Assembly: GCF_900112235.1 (NCBI RefSeq)
Contig: NZ_FOLH01000001.1
Location: forward strand, 558,001-622,000
Reading direction: 5' to 3'
DNA length: 64,000 nt
Source: Marinospirillum celere
GTDB lineage: Bacteria > Pseudomonadota > Gammaproteobacteria > Pseudomonadales > Halomonadaceae
Shown here: piece after piece, positions 8,800 to 17,963 of the stretch
How positions within the stretch are numbered: the first letter of the stretch is position 1
Layout: each line of letters begins with the position of its first letter
Notes under the pieces: generated by a model
The model's input: only the letters and a program-made list of their open reading frames with translations
What the model was told of the DNA's origin: nothing
Database searches by the model: none
Made by a program: the position numbers and the translations under genes

Positions 8800-9180
8800 C
8801 TATCTGATTAGGCCATTAAGGTAGTACCAGCGGCCTTTTTGTTTGATAAAGCGGGACTCTTCCTCTATACACTCAGGGCCCTTGCCACCCTGATACCAGG
8901 CTTTGAAGTGAACTCTGCCCTGGGTGCCTTGCTGGCTGTAAGACACGATGTCTAGCCCTTGCCAGTCGGGACTGCTGCTGAGATCCAGTTGTTCGGGGCG
9001 GGTATCGGGGTGCCAGGTGGCGAGCAGGTAATCGCTTAATTGCAGTACATAAGCCGTATAGCGAGAGCGCATGAGTTGTTCGGGAGTGCGGGCCGCTTCA
9101 CCTTCATGTAGCGGTTGACAGCAAAGGCCGTAGTCTTTGTTACTACTACAGGGGCAGAAGTGGTTAGGCTGGGTGACCAT
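8800..9180 (-). CDS. YchJ/UPF0225 family SEC-C zinc-binding protein
   Basis: A 126-residue protein. I chose the ATG at 9180 because AGGAG precedes it and the family N-terminus (CPCSSNKDYGLCCQPLH) follows directly; a longer frame upstream has no support. The Cys-rich motif is the SEC-C-like zinc site, and RTPEQLMRSRYTAY with the Trp-rich C-terminal half is diagnostic of the YchJ family, which has an NTF2-like core. The biochemical role is unknown. It is convergent with the chemoreceptor gene, 12 bases away. Confidence 0.88.
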   Translation of the reverse strand: MVTQPNHFCPCSSNKDYGLCCQPLHEGEAARTPEQLMRSRYTAYVLQLSDYLLATWHPDTRPEQLDLSSSPDWQGLDIVSYSQQGTQGRVHFKAWYQGGKGPECIEEESRFIKQKGRWYYLNGLIR

Positions 9181-9343
9181 AGGGTCTCCTGTTTGAACAA
9201 GTTGGTGATCTCTTGAATGCATGAAGATTAACAACTGCTTAAATAGATATAAAAGTAGTTGCTGTGGTTTATACAATGGACCTAGAGTAACACTAAGATT
9301 TTATCTTATTTTTCAATCTGGCTTGCCAGACAGAAGGTGCTGA

Positions 9344-10609
9344 ATGGTCAAAGTGATTTCGGTCGATCAGTTGCGTGTAGGGATGTTTATTTCTGATGAA
9401 AACACCGAGTGGGTTCCGGAGGGAAATCGAACGAAATCAGGCCTAATTCGCCGCCCTGAAGTCATTGAAAAGATAAGGGCCCGGGGGATTGACTACATTA
9501 CCATCGATCCTTTGCGTGGCGAGGATGTTTTGGAAGTTGCAGCTAGTCAGCCCTCCGAAGACAGTTTTGGTTGGCAGGCCAAGGAAGTAACGCCCAGGCC
9601 TGTTACTAAAGTGGCTGAGGTCATTGCTCAGCAGGAACAGTCCGGGGTGAGCAGCCCGTCAGCACCTCAGGTCAGTGTCAGTTTGGAAGATGAGCAGGAC
9701 AAAGCTAAACGCATCCATGGTGAAGCCTTAAAGGTTGTCGACGGGGTGATGGATAAAGTGCGCTCCGGCACGAGTATTGATGTCAAGGAAGTAGAGGATG
9801 TTGCCGAGCAGCTGGTTGACTCTATCTTCCGTAACCAGAATGCTTTGGCTTGCCTGTCGCGTATTCGTGATAAAGACCAGTACCTGATGGAACACTCCCT
9901 GAATGTTGGCATCCTGCTCAGTATTCTGGGTAAATCCATGGGCTTTGATCTGGCAACTGTCCGCAAACTGGCCGTGGGTGGCATGTTGCATGATATTGGT
10001 AAAGTCCAGGTGCCGGATGAGATTTTGCATAAGCCGGGCAAGCTGGAAGCCGATGAATGGGAAACCATGAAGTTACACGTTAACTTTGGTGAGGCTTATC
10101 TGGATCAAATCGCGGTTGATCAGATGATCATCAAAATTTGCGCCCAACACCATGAGCGACTCGACAGTACGGGCTACCCAAGACGTTTGAGTAAAGAAGC
10201 GATCAGCCTTTATGGACGCATGGCAGCCGTCTGTGATGTCTATGATGCGATTACAGCAGACCGTGTCTACCATAAGGGCATGACACCGACTGTGGCTATG
10301 AAGAGACTGGTGGAGTGGAGTGATGACCACCTGGATCGTAAGCTGGTTTATCAGTTTATTCGGGCCTTGAGTATTTATCCGGTGGGCTCCTTGGTTCTAC
10401 TGGAATCAGGTTGCTTGGCGATAGTCATTGAACCTAACCCCATTCAGCAGTCACAGCCGCGTGTAAGGGTGGTTTATCACTCTAAACTTAAGCAGTTTTT
10501 ACCCGTTGAAGACTTGGATCTTGCTCAGACTGGGGAGGATGAAAAAATCCTTAAGGCTGTAGACCCAGAGCGCCTGGAGGTGAAAATCCCGATCATGGAC
10601 TTTATTTAG
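9344..10609 (+). CDS. HD-GYP domain cyclic-di-GMP phosphodiesterase (DUF3391 N-terminus)
   Basis: A 421-residue cytosolic protein predicted to hydrolyse c-di-GMP. The N-terminal ~120 residues match the DUF3391 domain often fused to HD-GYP (VDQLRVGMFISDEN). The HD-GYP core follows: EHSLNVGILLSILG, the metal-binding HDIGK, then HHERLDSTGYP, a slight variant of HHExxDGxGYP in which the Gly after Asp is Ser. Activity is likely because the metal ligands are kept. The start has AAGGTG upstream. The end overlaps menA on the other strand by 8 bp. With the EAL protein at 20 kb this gives two c-di-GMP-degrading enzymes in the window. Confidence 0.92.
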   Translation: MVKVISVDQLRVGMFISDENTEWVPEGNRTKSGLIRRPEVIEKIRARGIDYITIDPLRGEDVLEVAASQPSEDSFGWQAKEVTPRPVTKVAEVIAQQEQSGVSSPSAPQVSVSLEDEQDKAKRIHGEALKVVDGVMDKVRSGTSIDVKEVEDVAEQLVDSIFRNQNALACLSRIRDKDQYLMEHSLNVGILLSILGKSMGFDLATVRKLAVGGMLHDIGKVQVPDEILHKPGKLEADEWETMKLHVNFGEAYLDQIAVDQMIIKICAQHHERLDSTGYPRRLSKEAISLYGRMAAVCDVYDAITADRVYHKGMTPTVAMKRLVEWSDDHLDRKLVYQFIRALSIYPVGSLVLLESGCLAIVIEPNPIQQSQPRVRVVYHSKLKQFLPVEDLDLAQTGEDEKILKAVDPERLEVKIPIMDFI

Positions 10610-11468
10610 CAAGAATCCAGGATTGGGCTAGTGCATAAATCAATACCAGCAAGGCGGTCAGGGCCAGTAGACGGTTGAGTTCTCTGCTTTGCCAGCGTTG
10701 AATGGCCCAGAGCAGGAAAAGCACCAACGGGCTGGTTAGCAACAGAGGGAGCCAAGAGAGCTGGCTGAGTCCAGGGTTAGCCAGCCAGTGAAGGCTCAGG
10801 CCGCTGATGAGCAGGCCTTGATAAAGACGTCGGGCATGGGTATCACCCAAGCGGACGGCAAGAGTCCGCTTGGCGGCTTTAGCATCAGTAATGCGGTCAC
10901 GAATATTATTGACCAGCATGATGCTGGCACTCCAGACCCCCAAAAGGCTGGCATAGATAAAAGCTTCCAGGTTGAGGCTGAGGCTTTGCAGATAATAGCT
11001 CCCCATAACCGCTACCCAGCCGAAAAAGATCAGCACCAGGAGTTCACCTAAACCCAGCGAAGCCAGGGGTTTGGGGCCACCACTATAAGCCAGGGCTGCA
11101 AGCAAGGATGCCAGCCCCAGAGGCAACAGCCACCAGCTCACCCAGGCTGCCAGCATCAAACCGCTGAGGACAGCCAGCAACAGAATGCCTGCCAGCCCCA
11201 GTTTCAGCTGGTGCGGTTGAATTAATCCGGCTTGAGTGACTCTGACCGGTCCCAAGCGTTCAGCTGTATCTACCCCTGAAGCAGCATCAAAAAGGTCGTT
11301 GGCAAAATTAACGGCAATTTGCAGGCTGAGTGCGCATATCATCGCAAGCCAAAAAATAAATCCGCTGAAGTTGCCTTCCGATGCTGCCAAGGCGCTACCC
11401 AGCAAAATTGGGGCTACCGAAGCCGGTAGGGTTTTGGGTCTCAAGGCCAGAAGCCAGTGGAAAAGCAT
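10602..11468 (-). CDS. menA: 1,4-dihydroxy-2-naphthoate polyprenyltransferase
   Basis: Integral membrane UbiA-superfamily enzyme that prenylates 1,4-dihydroxy-2-naphthoate to demethylmenaquinone. The 288 residues form about nine membrane helices. The first Asp-rich motif reads NDLFDAASGVDTAERLGPVR, the MenA form, and the second reads NNIRDRITDAKAAKRTLAVR. AAGGAT precedes the start. No other men genes are in the window, so menaquinone synthesis is inferred from this enzyme alone. The BASS transporter lies 12 bases upstream on the same strand and may be co-transcribed. Confidence 0.92.
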   Translation of the reverse strand: MLFHWLLALRPKTLPASVAPILLGSALAASEGNFSGFIFWLAMICALSLQIAVNFANDLFDAASGVDTAERLGPVRVTQAGLIQPHQLKLGLAGILLLAVLSGLMLAAWVSWWLLPLGLASLLAALAYSGGPKPLASLGLGELLVLIFFGWVAVMGSYYLQSLSLNLEAFIYASLLGVWSASIMLVNNIRDRITDAKAAKRTLAVRLGDTHARRLYQGLLISGLSLHWLANPGLSQLSWLPLLLTSPLVLFLLWAIQRWQSRELNRLLALTALLVLIYALAQSWILAK

Positions 11469-11480
11469 TAAAATCTATCC

Positions 11481-12380
11481 TTAGAGAGAGCTGGAATGGC
11501 GAGCCAGGGCCGCTTTTTCAGGGAGTTGGTCTTTTTTGTACAGCCAATAGACAAAGCTGAAAGCCGGCAGATTCATAAGGATGCCATACATCAGTGGAAC
11601 CAGCGCCAAAGCAGGTTCTTGCAAAAGGGTTAAGGCAACCAGAAGCGCGGTGCCAGCATTTTGCACGCCCACTTCCAGGCCCAGGGTTCGCTTTTGTTGA
11701 TCCTTAAGCCCGGCTTTGGCAGCCAGGAAATAGCCGCTGAGGATGGCTGAGCTACTCAAGAGCAGAATTGCCAGAGCTTGGAAGCTGAATAGATCCCTTG
11801 CCAAGTGTAGATGCGTAGCCATAAGGGAGATAACAATCAGGATCATGATCAGGGCTGAAAAACGCCTGATAGCAGGCTGAATGCTTAGCGCCCAGTCAGG
11901 AAAACCTTGCCGAACGAGCATGCCAAGTAATACTGGGACGAGGGTGATCATTGCCAGCTGTTGAATGGTTGCACCCAAAGGCAGCAGGAAGCTGTCAACG
12001 CGGATAGGGTTGAAGTGTAAGTAACCCAAAAACAGCAAGGGTAGGGTTAGGGGAGTCAGTAGACTGGTAATACCGGTAAGGGTGACACTCAAGGCAACAT
12101 CGCCCCTGGCTATCAGGGAGAAGAGGTTGGAGGTGGCACCACCCGGACAGAGGGCAACCAGGAAAAGCCCGGCTGCTGCCACTGGGTTTAGCGGCAACAG
12201 CAGGATCAACAATAAAGCCAGAGCAGGCAGCAGGAGCAACTGGAGAGACAGGCCCAGCATTGTGGCCTTGGGTGCCTGAATGACTTGTTTGAAGTCTCTG
12301 AAAGTTAATCCCAAGCCGATACCGAGCATCACCAGCGCCAAAATCAATGGCAGCAGGGTTTGGGTCACCAGTTGTTGCAT
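11481..12380 (-). CDS. BASS-family (bile acid:sodium symporter type) transporter
   Basis: A 299-residue polytopic membrane protein with about nine or ten helices. The motif LFLVALCPGGATSN is the conserved BASS sodium-site signature. Bacterial members carry bile acids, keto acids or other organic anions with sodium; the substrate here is unknown. AAGGAT lies upstream of the ATG. It probably forms a short operon with menA. No bile-acid metabolism genes are nearby, so I do not assign a substrate. Confidence 0.88.
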   Translation of the reverse strand: MQQLVTQTLLPLILALVMLGIGLGLTFRDFKQVIQAPKATMLGLSLQLLLLPALALLLILLLPLNPVAAAGLFLVALCPGGATSNLFSLIARGDVALSVTLTGITSLLTPLTLPLLFLGYLHFNPIRVDSFLLPLGATIQQLAMITLVPVLLGMLVRQGFPDWALSIQPAIRRFSALIMILIVISLMATHLHLARDLFSFQALAILLLSSSAILSGYFLAAKAGLKDQQKRTLGLEVGVQNAGTALLVALTLLQEPALALVPLMYGILMNLPAFSFVYWLYKKDQLPEKAALARHSSSL

Positions 12381-12407
12381 GGCAGCTAATCCTTAAGTGC
12401 TTGGCTG

Positions 12408-13226
12408 TTATTGAAAATCAAACTGACTCCAGACTGGGGCGTGGTCTGAGGGCTTTTCCATACCACGAATATCATAATCAATACCGGTATCCTTGCAGTA
12501 GGAAGCCAAGCCATGGCTGGCAAGGAGTAAATCAATTCTCAGGCCGCGCTTGGGGTCATCGTCGAAGCCTTTACTACGGTAATCAAACCAGCTAAAAAGC
12601 TCATTGTTTTCAGGGTGTTGCTCCCGATAAGTATCGATCAACCCCCAGCTTAACAGCTTTTGCATCCATTGGCGCTCTTCAGGTTGGAAGCTGGTTTTAC
12701 CCGTTCTCAGCCAGCGTTTACGATTTTCTTCACCAATGCCGATATCCAAATCAGTGCTGGAAATATTAAAGTCACCAACCACCAGTACTCGGTCTTCTGG
12801 CGTAAAGTTGGCTTCCAACAGCTGTTGCAAATCTGCATAAAAGCGGCGTTTGGCCGGAAACTTCACTTCATGCTTGATGTTTTCACCCTGAGGAAAATAG
12901 CCGTTGATCAGGGTCAAAGGCTTGCCATCCGGACAGAGGTGGCGGGTCGTGATCAGGCGGCGTTGGGCGGTGTCATCATCTGTGGGAAAGCCTTTCTGAG
13001 CGGCTTCTGGCTTTTTCAGAGACAGGGTGGCAACACCATAGTGGGTTTTCTGGCCGTGAAAGTCGGCATGGTAGCCGAGGGCTTCAACTTGCTGGAGCGG
13101 GAAGTCTGGATCATTGACCTTGGTTTCCTGAAGTGCAATCACATCAGGCTGGTGTTTGTTGATCAGGGCTTCAAGTTGGTGGAAACGGGCACGCAGGCTA
13201 TTGATGTTGAAGCTTACAATTTTCAT
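12408..13226 (-). CDS. xthA: exodeoxyribonuclease III
   Basis: Apurinic/apyrimidinic endonuclease and 3'-5' exonuclease of base-excision repair. The 272 residues start with [20 protein letters not shown] and contain ALQETKV (metal-binding Glu), [17 protein letters not shown] (catalytic Asp/Asn), and the C-terminal LRIDLLLAS and PSDHAPVW motifs of the exonuclease III fold. Length fits E. coli XthA (268). It is divergent from dcd, so two genes of nucleotide hygiene share a short promoter region. Confidence 0.95.
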   Translation of the reverse strand: MKIVSFNINSLRARFHQLEALINKHQPDVIALQETKVNDPDFPLQQVEALGYHADFHGQKTHYGVATLSLKKPEAAQKGFPTDDDTAQRRLITTRHLCPDGKPLTLINGYFPQGENIKHEVKFPAKRRFYADLQQLLEANFTPEDRVLVVGDFNISSTDLDIGIGEENRKRWLRTGKTSFQPEERQWMQKLLSWGLIDTYREQHPENNELFSWFDYRSKGFDDDPKRGLRIDLLLASHGLASYCKDTGIDYDIRGMEKPSDHAPVWSQFDFQ

Positions 13227-13356
13227 GAAGGCGGTTTTTCCCAGTCGCGTGAATCGGTTTGGCGGTGATCAAAACAGAGGATTTTAACATCTTTGTTCTG
13301 CTAGAATAGCCCGGTTTTTCGCTGAAGATTAAGAGGCCGTGAGCCTGGAGAGCAGC

Positions 13357-13923
13357 ATGAGCATAAAATCGGATAAATGGATACGCCGCCTGTCGCAGGA
13401 AACAGGCATGATCGAGCCTTTTGAAGCGGGTCAAGTGCGTGAAGCAGAAGGCCAGCAAATTATTTCTTATGGCACCTCCAGCTATGGCTACGATGTGCGC
13501 TGTGCTGATGAATTTAAGATTTTTACCAATATCAATTCCAGCATTGTTGATCCCAAGAATTTTGACGATAAAAGCTTTGTTGAAGTGAAAGGGGATCGTT
13601 GCATTATTCCACCCAATTCCTTTGCACTGGCAAGAACTGTGGAGTATTTCCGCATTCCCCGCGATGTTCTGGTGGTTTGTTTGGGTAAAAGCACCTATGC
13701 GCGCTGCGGTATCATCGTCAATGTCACGCCTTTGGAACCGGAATGGGAAGGGCATGTGACCCTTGAATTCTCCAATACCACGCCGCTGCCCGCGGTCATC
13801 TATGCCAATGAAGGGGTTGCCCAGATGCTCTTTTTTGGTGGTGATGAAATCTGTGATGTGTCCTATGCAGACCGTAAAGGAAAGTACCAGGGCCAGCGTG
13901 GTGTCACTCTGCCCAGAACCTGA
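13357..13923 (+). CDS. dcd: dCTP deaminase
   Basis: Deaminates dCTP to dUTP, feeding thymidylate synthesis. I chose the ATG at 13357 (GGAGAG five bases upstream) over a GTG 18 bases earlier because [21 protein letters not shown] is the Pseudomonas-type N-terminus; this gives 188 residues. The trimeric core motifs are present: [14 protein letters not shown], the active-site [20 protein letters not shown] (catalytic Glu) and [11 protein letters not shown] at the end. A strong terminator shared with mqo follows. Confidence 0.95.
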   Translation: MSIKSDKWIRRLSQETGMIEPFEAGQVREAEGQQIISYGTSSYGYDVRCADEFKIFTNINSSIVDPKNFDDKSFVEVKGDRCIIPPNSFALARTVEYFRIPRDVLVVCLGKSTYARCGIIVNVTPLEPEWEGHVTLEFSNTTPLPAVIYANEGVAQMLFFGGDEICDVSYADRKGKYQGQRGVTLPRT

Positions 13924-13933
13924 TCATAAAAAA

Positions 13934-13953
13934 GCCCGCTGTGAACAGCGGGC
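13934..13953. terminator. bidirectional terminator between dcd and mqo
   Basis: An 8-bp stem GCCCGCTG/CAGCGGGC around TGAA, with an A-run on the left and a T-run on the right, lies between convergent genes and can stop transcription both ways. Confidence 0.85.
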
Positions 13954-13979
13954 CAAGTTTTGCTTGCTCACTTGTTTTT

Positions 13980-15497
13980 TCAAGCAACCCCTCTGGCGGG
14001 TTCGGCTTTGGAACTTTTTTCCAATTCCAGTGTTGCCAGGGTTCTGGTTCTTACTTCTTTTAAGAGGGCTTCATTTTCGGCCAGTTTCTCGCCATAGGAA
14101 GGAATCATGGCTTTGATCATGCGCTGGCCTTCATCGCTGGCAAGCAGTTTTGGATGGGCGCGCTCTATCACCTGCAACATGGCTTGTACCGCAGTAGAAG
14201 CGCCAGGAGAGGCACCCAGCAGGGCTGCAATGCTCTTGTCTTCGGAAACGATAACCTCGGTTCCAAATTCCAGCTTGCCGCCGCCTTTTTCATTTCTTTT
14301 GATGATTTGCACGCGCTGACCGGCAATGGATAGCTGCCAATCTTCTTTTCTGGCTTCAGGGAAGTATTTCTGCAGGGCTTTAACGCGGGCTTCATGGGAC
14401 TGCAGGGATTCACTGATCAGATAGCGGGTCAGATCCAGATTGTTTACCCCAACCGACATCAAAGGACGCAGGTTGTTGGCACGTACCGAGCAGGCCAGAT
14501 CCAGGAAAGAACCCTGTTTAAGGAATTTGGTCGTGAAGCCGGCAAAGGGGCCAAAGAGCAGTGCTTTTTTGCCGTTGATAATGCGGGTGTCCAGGTGAGG
14601 AACCGACATGGGAGGCGCACCTAGTGGTGGTTTGCCATACACCTTGGCGGCATGTTGCTCAATGACTTCTGGATTATTGCAGATCAGCCATTGACCACTG
14701 ACCGGGAAACCACCATAGCCTTTGCTTTCTTTAATGCCGGATTTTTGCAGTAGAGGCAGGGCTGCACCGCCAGCACCTATGAAGATGAACTTGGCATCAA
14801 TTACCTTACTTTGGCCGGCTGCCATATCTTTGAGGATAACCCGCCAACTGCCATCTTTGCTCTGACGTAAGCCTTCAACCGAATGGCTGAGGAAAAGATC
14901 AAAGTCTTCCTGCTTGACCAGATTGCTCACCAGGCTGCGGCTGAGTTCACCAAAGTTGACATCAGTGCCATAGGCTACACGGGTAGCAGCAACTTTTTCG
15001 CCTGGTTTGCGGGATTTCATAATCAGTGGCATCCACTCAGTAATTTGAGCGGGCTCTTCACTGTATTCCATATCCCGGAAGAGGTGATGTTGGCTTAGGG
15101 TTTCATAACGCTTGCGCAGGAAGGCAACATTTTCGTCACCCCAGACAAAGCTGCAGTGAGGCGTTGGGTTGATAAAGTTGCTGGGTGCGGGAAGAGAGCC
15201 TTCTTCAACCAGATAAGACCAGAATTGCAAGCTCATTTCAAAAGCTGAGTTGATGTTTAGCGCTTTCGTGGTATCGATGCTGCCATCTTCAAGCTGAGGT
15301 GTATAGTTCAGCTCACAGTAGGCGGCATGGCCAGTACCTGCGTTGTTAAGCGCATCAGTGCTTTCCTGGGCGACCTGGTCCAGCCTTTCGACCATGGCCA
15401 TCTTCAGTGAGGGATCCAGCTGCTTAAGAAGCATGCCGAGGGTTGAGCTCATGGCTCCGGCACCTATCAGCAGCACGTCCACTTGCTTTGCTGTCAT
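13980..15497 (-). CDS. mqo: malate:quinone oxidoreductase
   Basis: Peripheral membrane FAD enzyme that oxidises malate to oxaloacetate and reduces quinone. The chosen ATG gives 505 residues; a TTG two codons upstream is also possible. The N-terminus holds the FAD-binding VDVLLIGAGAMSSTLG. Family stretches ALNNAGTGHAAYCELNYTP, FINPTPHCSFVWG and GASPGASTAVQAMLQ are present, and the length is typical. It complements the class I fumarase at 2.3 kb in the TCA cycle. Confidence 0.95.
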   Translation of the reverse strand: MTAKQVDVLLIGAGAMSSTLGMLLKQLDPSLKMAMVERLDQVAQESTDALNNAGTGHAAYCELNYTPQLEDGSIDTTKALNINSAFEMSLQFWSYLVEEGSLPAPSNFINPTPHCSFVWGDENVAFLRKRYETLSQHHLFRDMEYSEEPAQITEWMPLIMKSRKPGEKVAATRVAYGTDVNFGELSRSLVSNLVKQEDFDLFLSHSVEGLRQSKDGSWRVILKDMAAGQSKVIDAKFIFIGAGGAALPLLQKSGIKESKGYGGFPVSGQWLICNNPEVIEQHAAKVYGKPPLGAPPMSVPHLDTRIINGKKALLFGPFAGFTTKFLKQGSFLDLACSVRANNLRPLMSVGVNNLDLTRYLISESLQSHEARVKALQKYFPEARKEDWQLSIAGQRVQIIKRNEKGGGKLEFGTEVIVSEDKSIAALLGASPGASTAVQAMLQVIERAHPKLLASDEGQRMIKAMIPSYGEKLAENEALLKEVRTRTLATLELEKSSKAEPARGVA

Positions 15498-15711
15498 CGT
15501 CAATTAACCCCATCCAGTTTATTATGGCGGCGATTATAGGCTTCAACCTGCGACAATCAATGCGCCTATAGTGGAAAAAGCCATAAATATAGATTATGGC
15601 AAAAATTTGCCCTGTCAGTTCCTGACTTTTGCGTTTTTAAGCGATTTTGCTCTATCTTTTTGCTTTGAAGTGGCTAAAATCCCTGCTTTTCTTAAGTCCT
15701 TTGGAGTTTCT

Positions 15712-17043
15712 GTGCGTCTTTTACACTGCTTGCTTGCCAGCTTGAGTTTTCTAGCCGTTTATTTTTTAGCACCGGTAGAGCGCGAAGTGGCCGCTGGTTT
15801 GGCAATCTTGGTCATGATTGCCTGGCTTTGGTTGACGGAAGCCTTGCATGTCAGTGTAACTGCTTTACTGGTTCCTTTGTTGGCAACGGCGACAGGAATA
15901 TTCACTCTGCCCAAAGCGGTATCCCATTTTGCAGACCCAATTATCTTTCTGTTTTTAGGCGGTTTTGCGCTCGCTGCTGGTTTGCGTCAACAAGGCCTGG
16001 ACCGTTGGATGGCCTCCTGGGTGATGCAAAAAGCAGGCGGCGAGCTGGGCAAGGCTGCACGCTGGTTATTTGCTCTGACGGCTTTGCTATCCATGTGGAT
16101 CAGCAATACCGCAACGGCGGCCATGATGCTGCCCCTGGCCCTGGGTTTGTTGGCTCCGTTAGAGATGGATCGTTACCGTTCAACCTGGATTTATGTGCTC
16201 CTGGGCGTGGCTTTTAGCGCCAATATTGGCGGTATAGGCACCCTGGTTGGCAGTCCACCCAATGCCATTGCGGCTTCGGCAATGGGTATCAGTTTTGGGC
16301 AATGGTTACTTTGGGGGTTGCCCTTGGTGGTCGTCTTCTTACCTGCTATGGATATGATGCTGCGCTGGGTATTGAAGCCTGCTTTAAAAGCCGAAGTGAG
16401 TGTGACTGCAAGTCAGGTGGAATGGACGGGTCGCCATACGGGAATGTTATTGGTATTTTTGTTGACAGTTGTGTTATGGGTAGCAGGTGCACCCTTGGGC
16501 AAGTTAGTGGGCATCGAAAGTGGCTATGACTCAGCTGTGGCGCTACTTGCGCTGATTCTTCTGCATACCTTTGCCTTGGCCAGCTGGCGCGAAATTGAAA
16601 AAAGTGCTGACTGGGGCGTGTTGCTGCTCTTTGGAGGTGGTATTACCCTGAGTGCTGCTTTGGGTGCGAGTGGAGCAGGCGAATGGCTTGCTCAGCTCTT
16701 GGGTGGTGCCTTTAGCACCTTGCCCCCATTGTTGGTGATCGGCTTGATGATTCTCTTTGCTCTGGCTCTGACCGAAGTCGCCAGCAACACCGCCAGTGCA
16801 GCCTTGTTGATTCCCTTGTTTACCGGCATGGTTCCAGAAATCAGCCCCCTGGTCATTGCGGTCATGATTGCCGTGGCTACCTCCTGCGCTTTCCTGCTAC
16901 CGGTTGCCACGCCACCCAATGCGATTATTTTCGGTAGTGGCAAGGTGCCGCAACGCTCGATGATCATCAATGGCAGTTGGGTCACCCTGCTGATTTTCCC
17001 ACTCCTGATTTTAGCCGCAGGCGTGGGCTTGTTGCTTGGTTAA
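15712..17043 (+). CDS. SLC13/DASS-family anion:sodium symporter
   Basis: Polytopic membrane transporter with about 12 helices. The open frame extends upstream to 15571, but that part lacks a good ribosome site and is unlike the family; the GTG at 15712 is preceded by GGAG and starts a membrane segment, giving 443 residues. Two pseudo-repeats carry the sodium-site type motifs SNTATAAMM and SNTASAALL, each followed by a Pro-rich substrate loop (GSPPNAIA and TPPNAII). Substrates in the family are dicarboxylates, sulfate or phosphate; which applies is unknown. It overlaps the PRPP synthetase-like gene by 4 bp, convergent. Confidence 0.88.
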   Translation: MRLLHCLLASLSFLAVYFLAPVEREVAAGLAILVMIAWLWLTEALHVSVTALLVPLLATATGIFTLPKAVSHFADPIIFLFLGGFALAAGLRQQGLDRWMASWVMQKAGGELGKAARWLFALTALLSMWISNTATAAMMLPLALGLLAPLEMDRYRSTWIYVLLGVAFSANIGGIGTLVGSPPNAIAASAMGISFGQWLLWGLPLVVVFLPAMDMMLRWVLKPALKAEVSVTASQVEWTGRHTGMLLVFLLTVVLWVAGAPLGKLVGIESGYDSAVALLALILLHTFALASWREIEKSADWGVLLLFGGGITLSAALGASGAGEWLAQLLGGAFSTLPPLLVIGLMILFALALTEVASNTASAALLIPLFTGMVPEISPLVIAVMIAVATSCAFLLPVATPPNAIIFGSGKVPQRSMIINGSWVTLLIFPLLILAAGVGLLLG

Positions 17044-17963
17044 CTCCCGGTAAGCCAGGTCTTGAGGCCCTCGGCCAAGGCAGGAGCCAGGTCGATGGCA
17101 TTGGATGGATGGGGTACCGAATTGCTGGTCACCACCTTCTGGGTAGGGCCTGCTTTTAACAGCTCCCAGGCATTGGCACCAAATAAACCATGCGTACCTA
17201 TACAAACAGCAGGCTGCATGCCTGCTTTGTTGAGGTGCTCCAGAGTGTTGAGCAGGGTTCTGCCGCTGGAAATAATGTCATCGACCAGGACCGGGGTATG
17301 ATCCAGGTATTGATCGACATGAGGCACGGAAACCTCGACATCCAGATCGCCGCTGCGAACCTTCTCAAGTACTTCAAAGGGGGCGTCAGCCAGGCGGGCT
17401 ACTTCAGCAACCCATTGTTCACTTTCACTGTCAGGCCCTAAAAGCAGGGGTTTATAAACCTGTTGGGTAATCCACTGGGCGACACTGGGTGCAGATTGCA
17501 GCACCAGGCTTTTTAGGCCGTAGATTTCATCCAGGCTTTGGTAGCGGTGCAAGTGGGGGTCTACGGTAACCAGAAAATCAAAGCTGCGTGAAACCAGGCT
17601 GGCAAAGTGTCTGGAAGTGATGCATTCACCTGACTTAAAGCGTTTATCCTGGCGCATATAGCTTAAATAGGGAGCCACCAGGGCAATACGCTTGGCACCG
17701 AGTTCGCGGAGCACTTCGGCAGTAAAAATCAGTGGAAGAAACTTGGGGTTGGGGTCGTGCAGGCTACAGACCAGCAAGCAATCCTGACCATTAACCTCGC
17801 TTTCAACCCTTAGGTAGCTTTCCCCATCCGGAAAATGACGATAATCCAGATGGCCGGTGACAGCGCCCAGTTCTTCAATCAGGTTGTCGGCAATTGTGGA
17901 AGGCGTGTCCTCGGCGCTTTCAAAAAAAAGGTCCAGGTTAAAAATTATAGGGGGCTTGTTCAT
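17040..17963 (-). CDS. ribose-phosphate pyrophosphokinase-like protein
   Basis: Member of the PRPP synthetase family: type I phosphoribosyltransferase fold, 307 residues. Visible motifs are HFPDGE (ATP loop), ALVAPYLSYMRQDKRFKSGE and VTVDPHLHR near the active site, and the PRPP/ribose-5-phosphate loop VLVDDIISSGRT. It is more divergent than housekeeping Prs, which is probably encoded elsewhere. The upstream phosphorylase gene overlaps it by 4 bp, so the two are co-translated and likely work in one salvage route on ribose phosphates. That joint role is inference. Confidence 0.85.
   Translation of the reverse strand: MNKPPIIFNLDLFFESAEDTPSTIADNLIEELGAVTGHLDYRHFPDGESYLRVESEVNGQDCLLVCSLHDPNPKFLPLIFTAEVLRELGAKRIALVAPYLSYMRQDKRFKSGECITSRHFASLVSRSFDFLVTVDPHLHRYQSLDEIYGLKSLVLQSAPSVAQWITQQVYKPLLLGPDSESEQWVAEVARLADAPFEVLEKVRSGDLDVEVSVPHVDQYLDHTPVLVDDIISSGRTLLNTLEHLNKAGMQPAVCIGTHGLFGANAWELLKAGPTQKVVTSNSVPHPSNAIDLAPALAEGLKTWLTGS

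Noticed and set aside
15571-15711. N-terminal extension of the SLC13 transporter
   Set aside because: No ribosome site at 15571; the GTG at 15712 has GGAG and begins at the usual family position.
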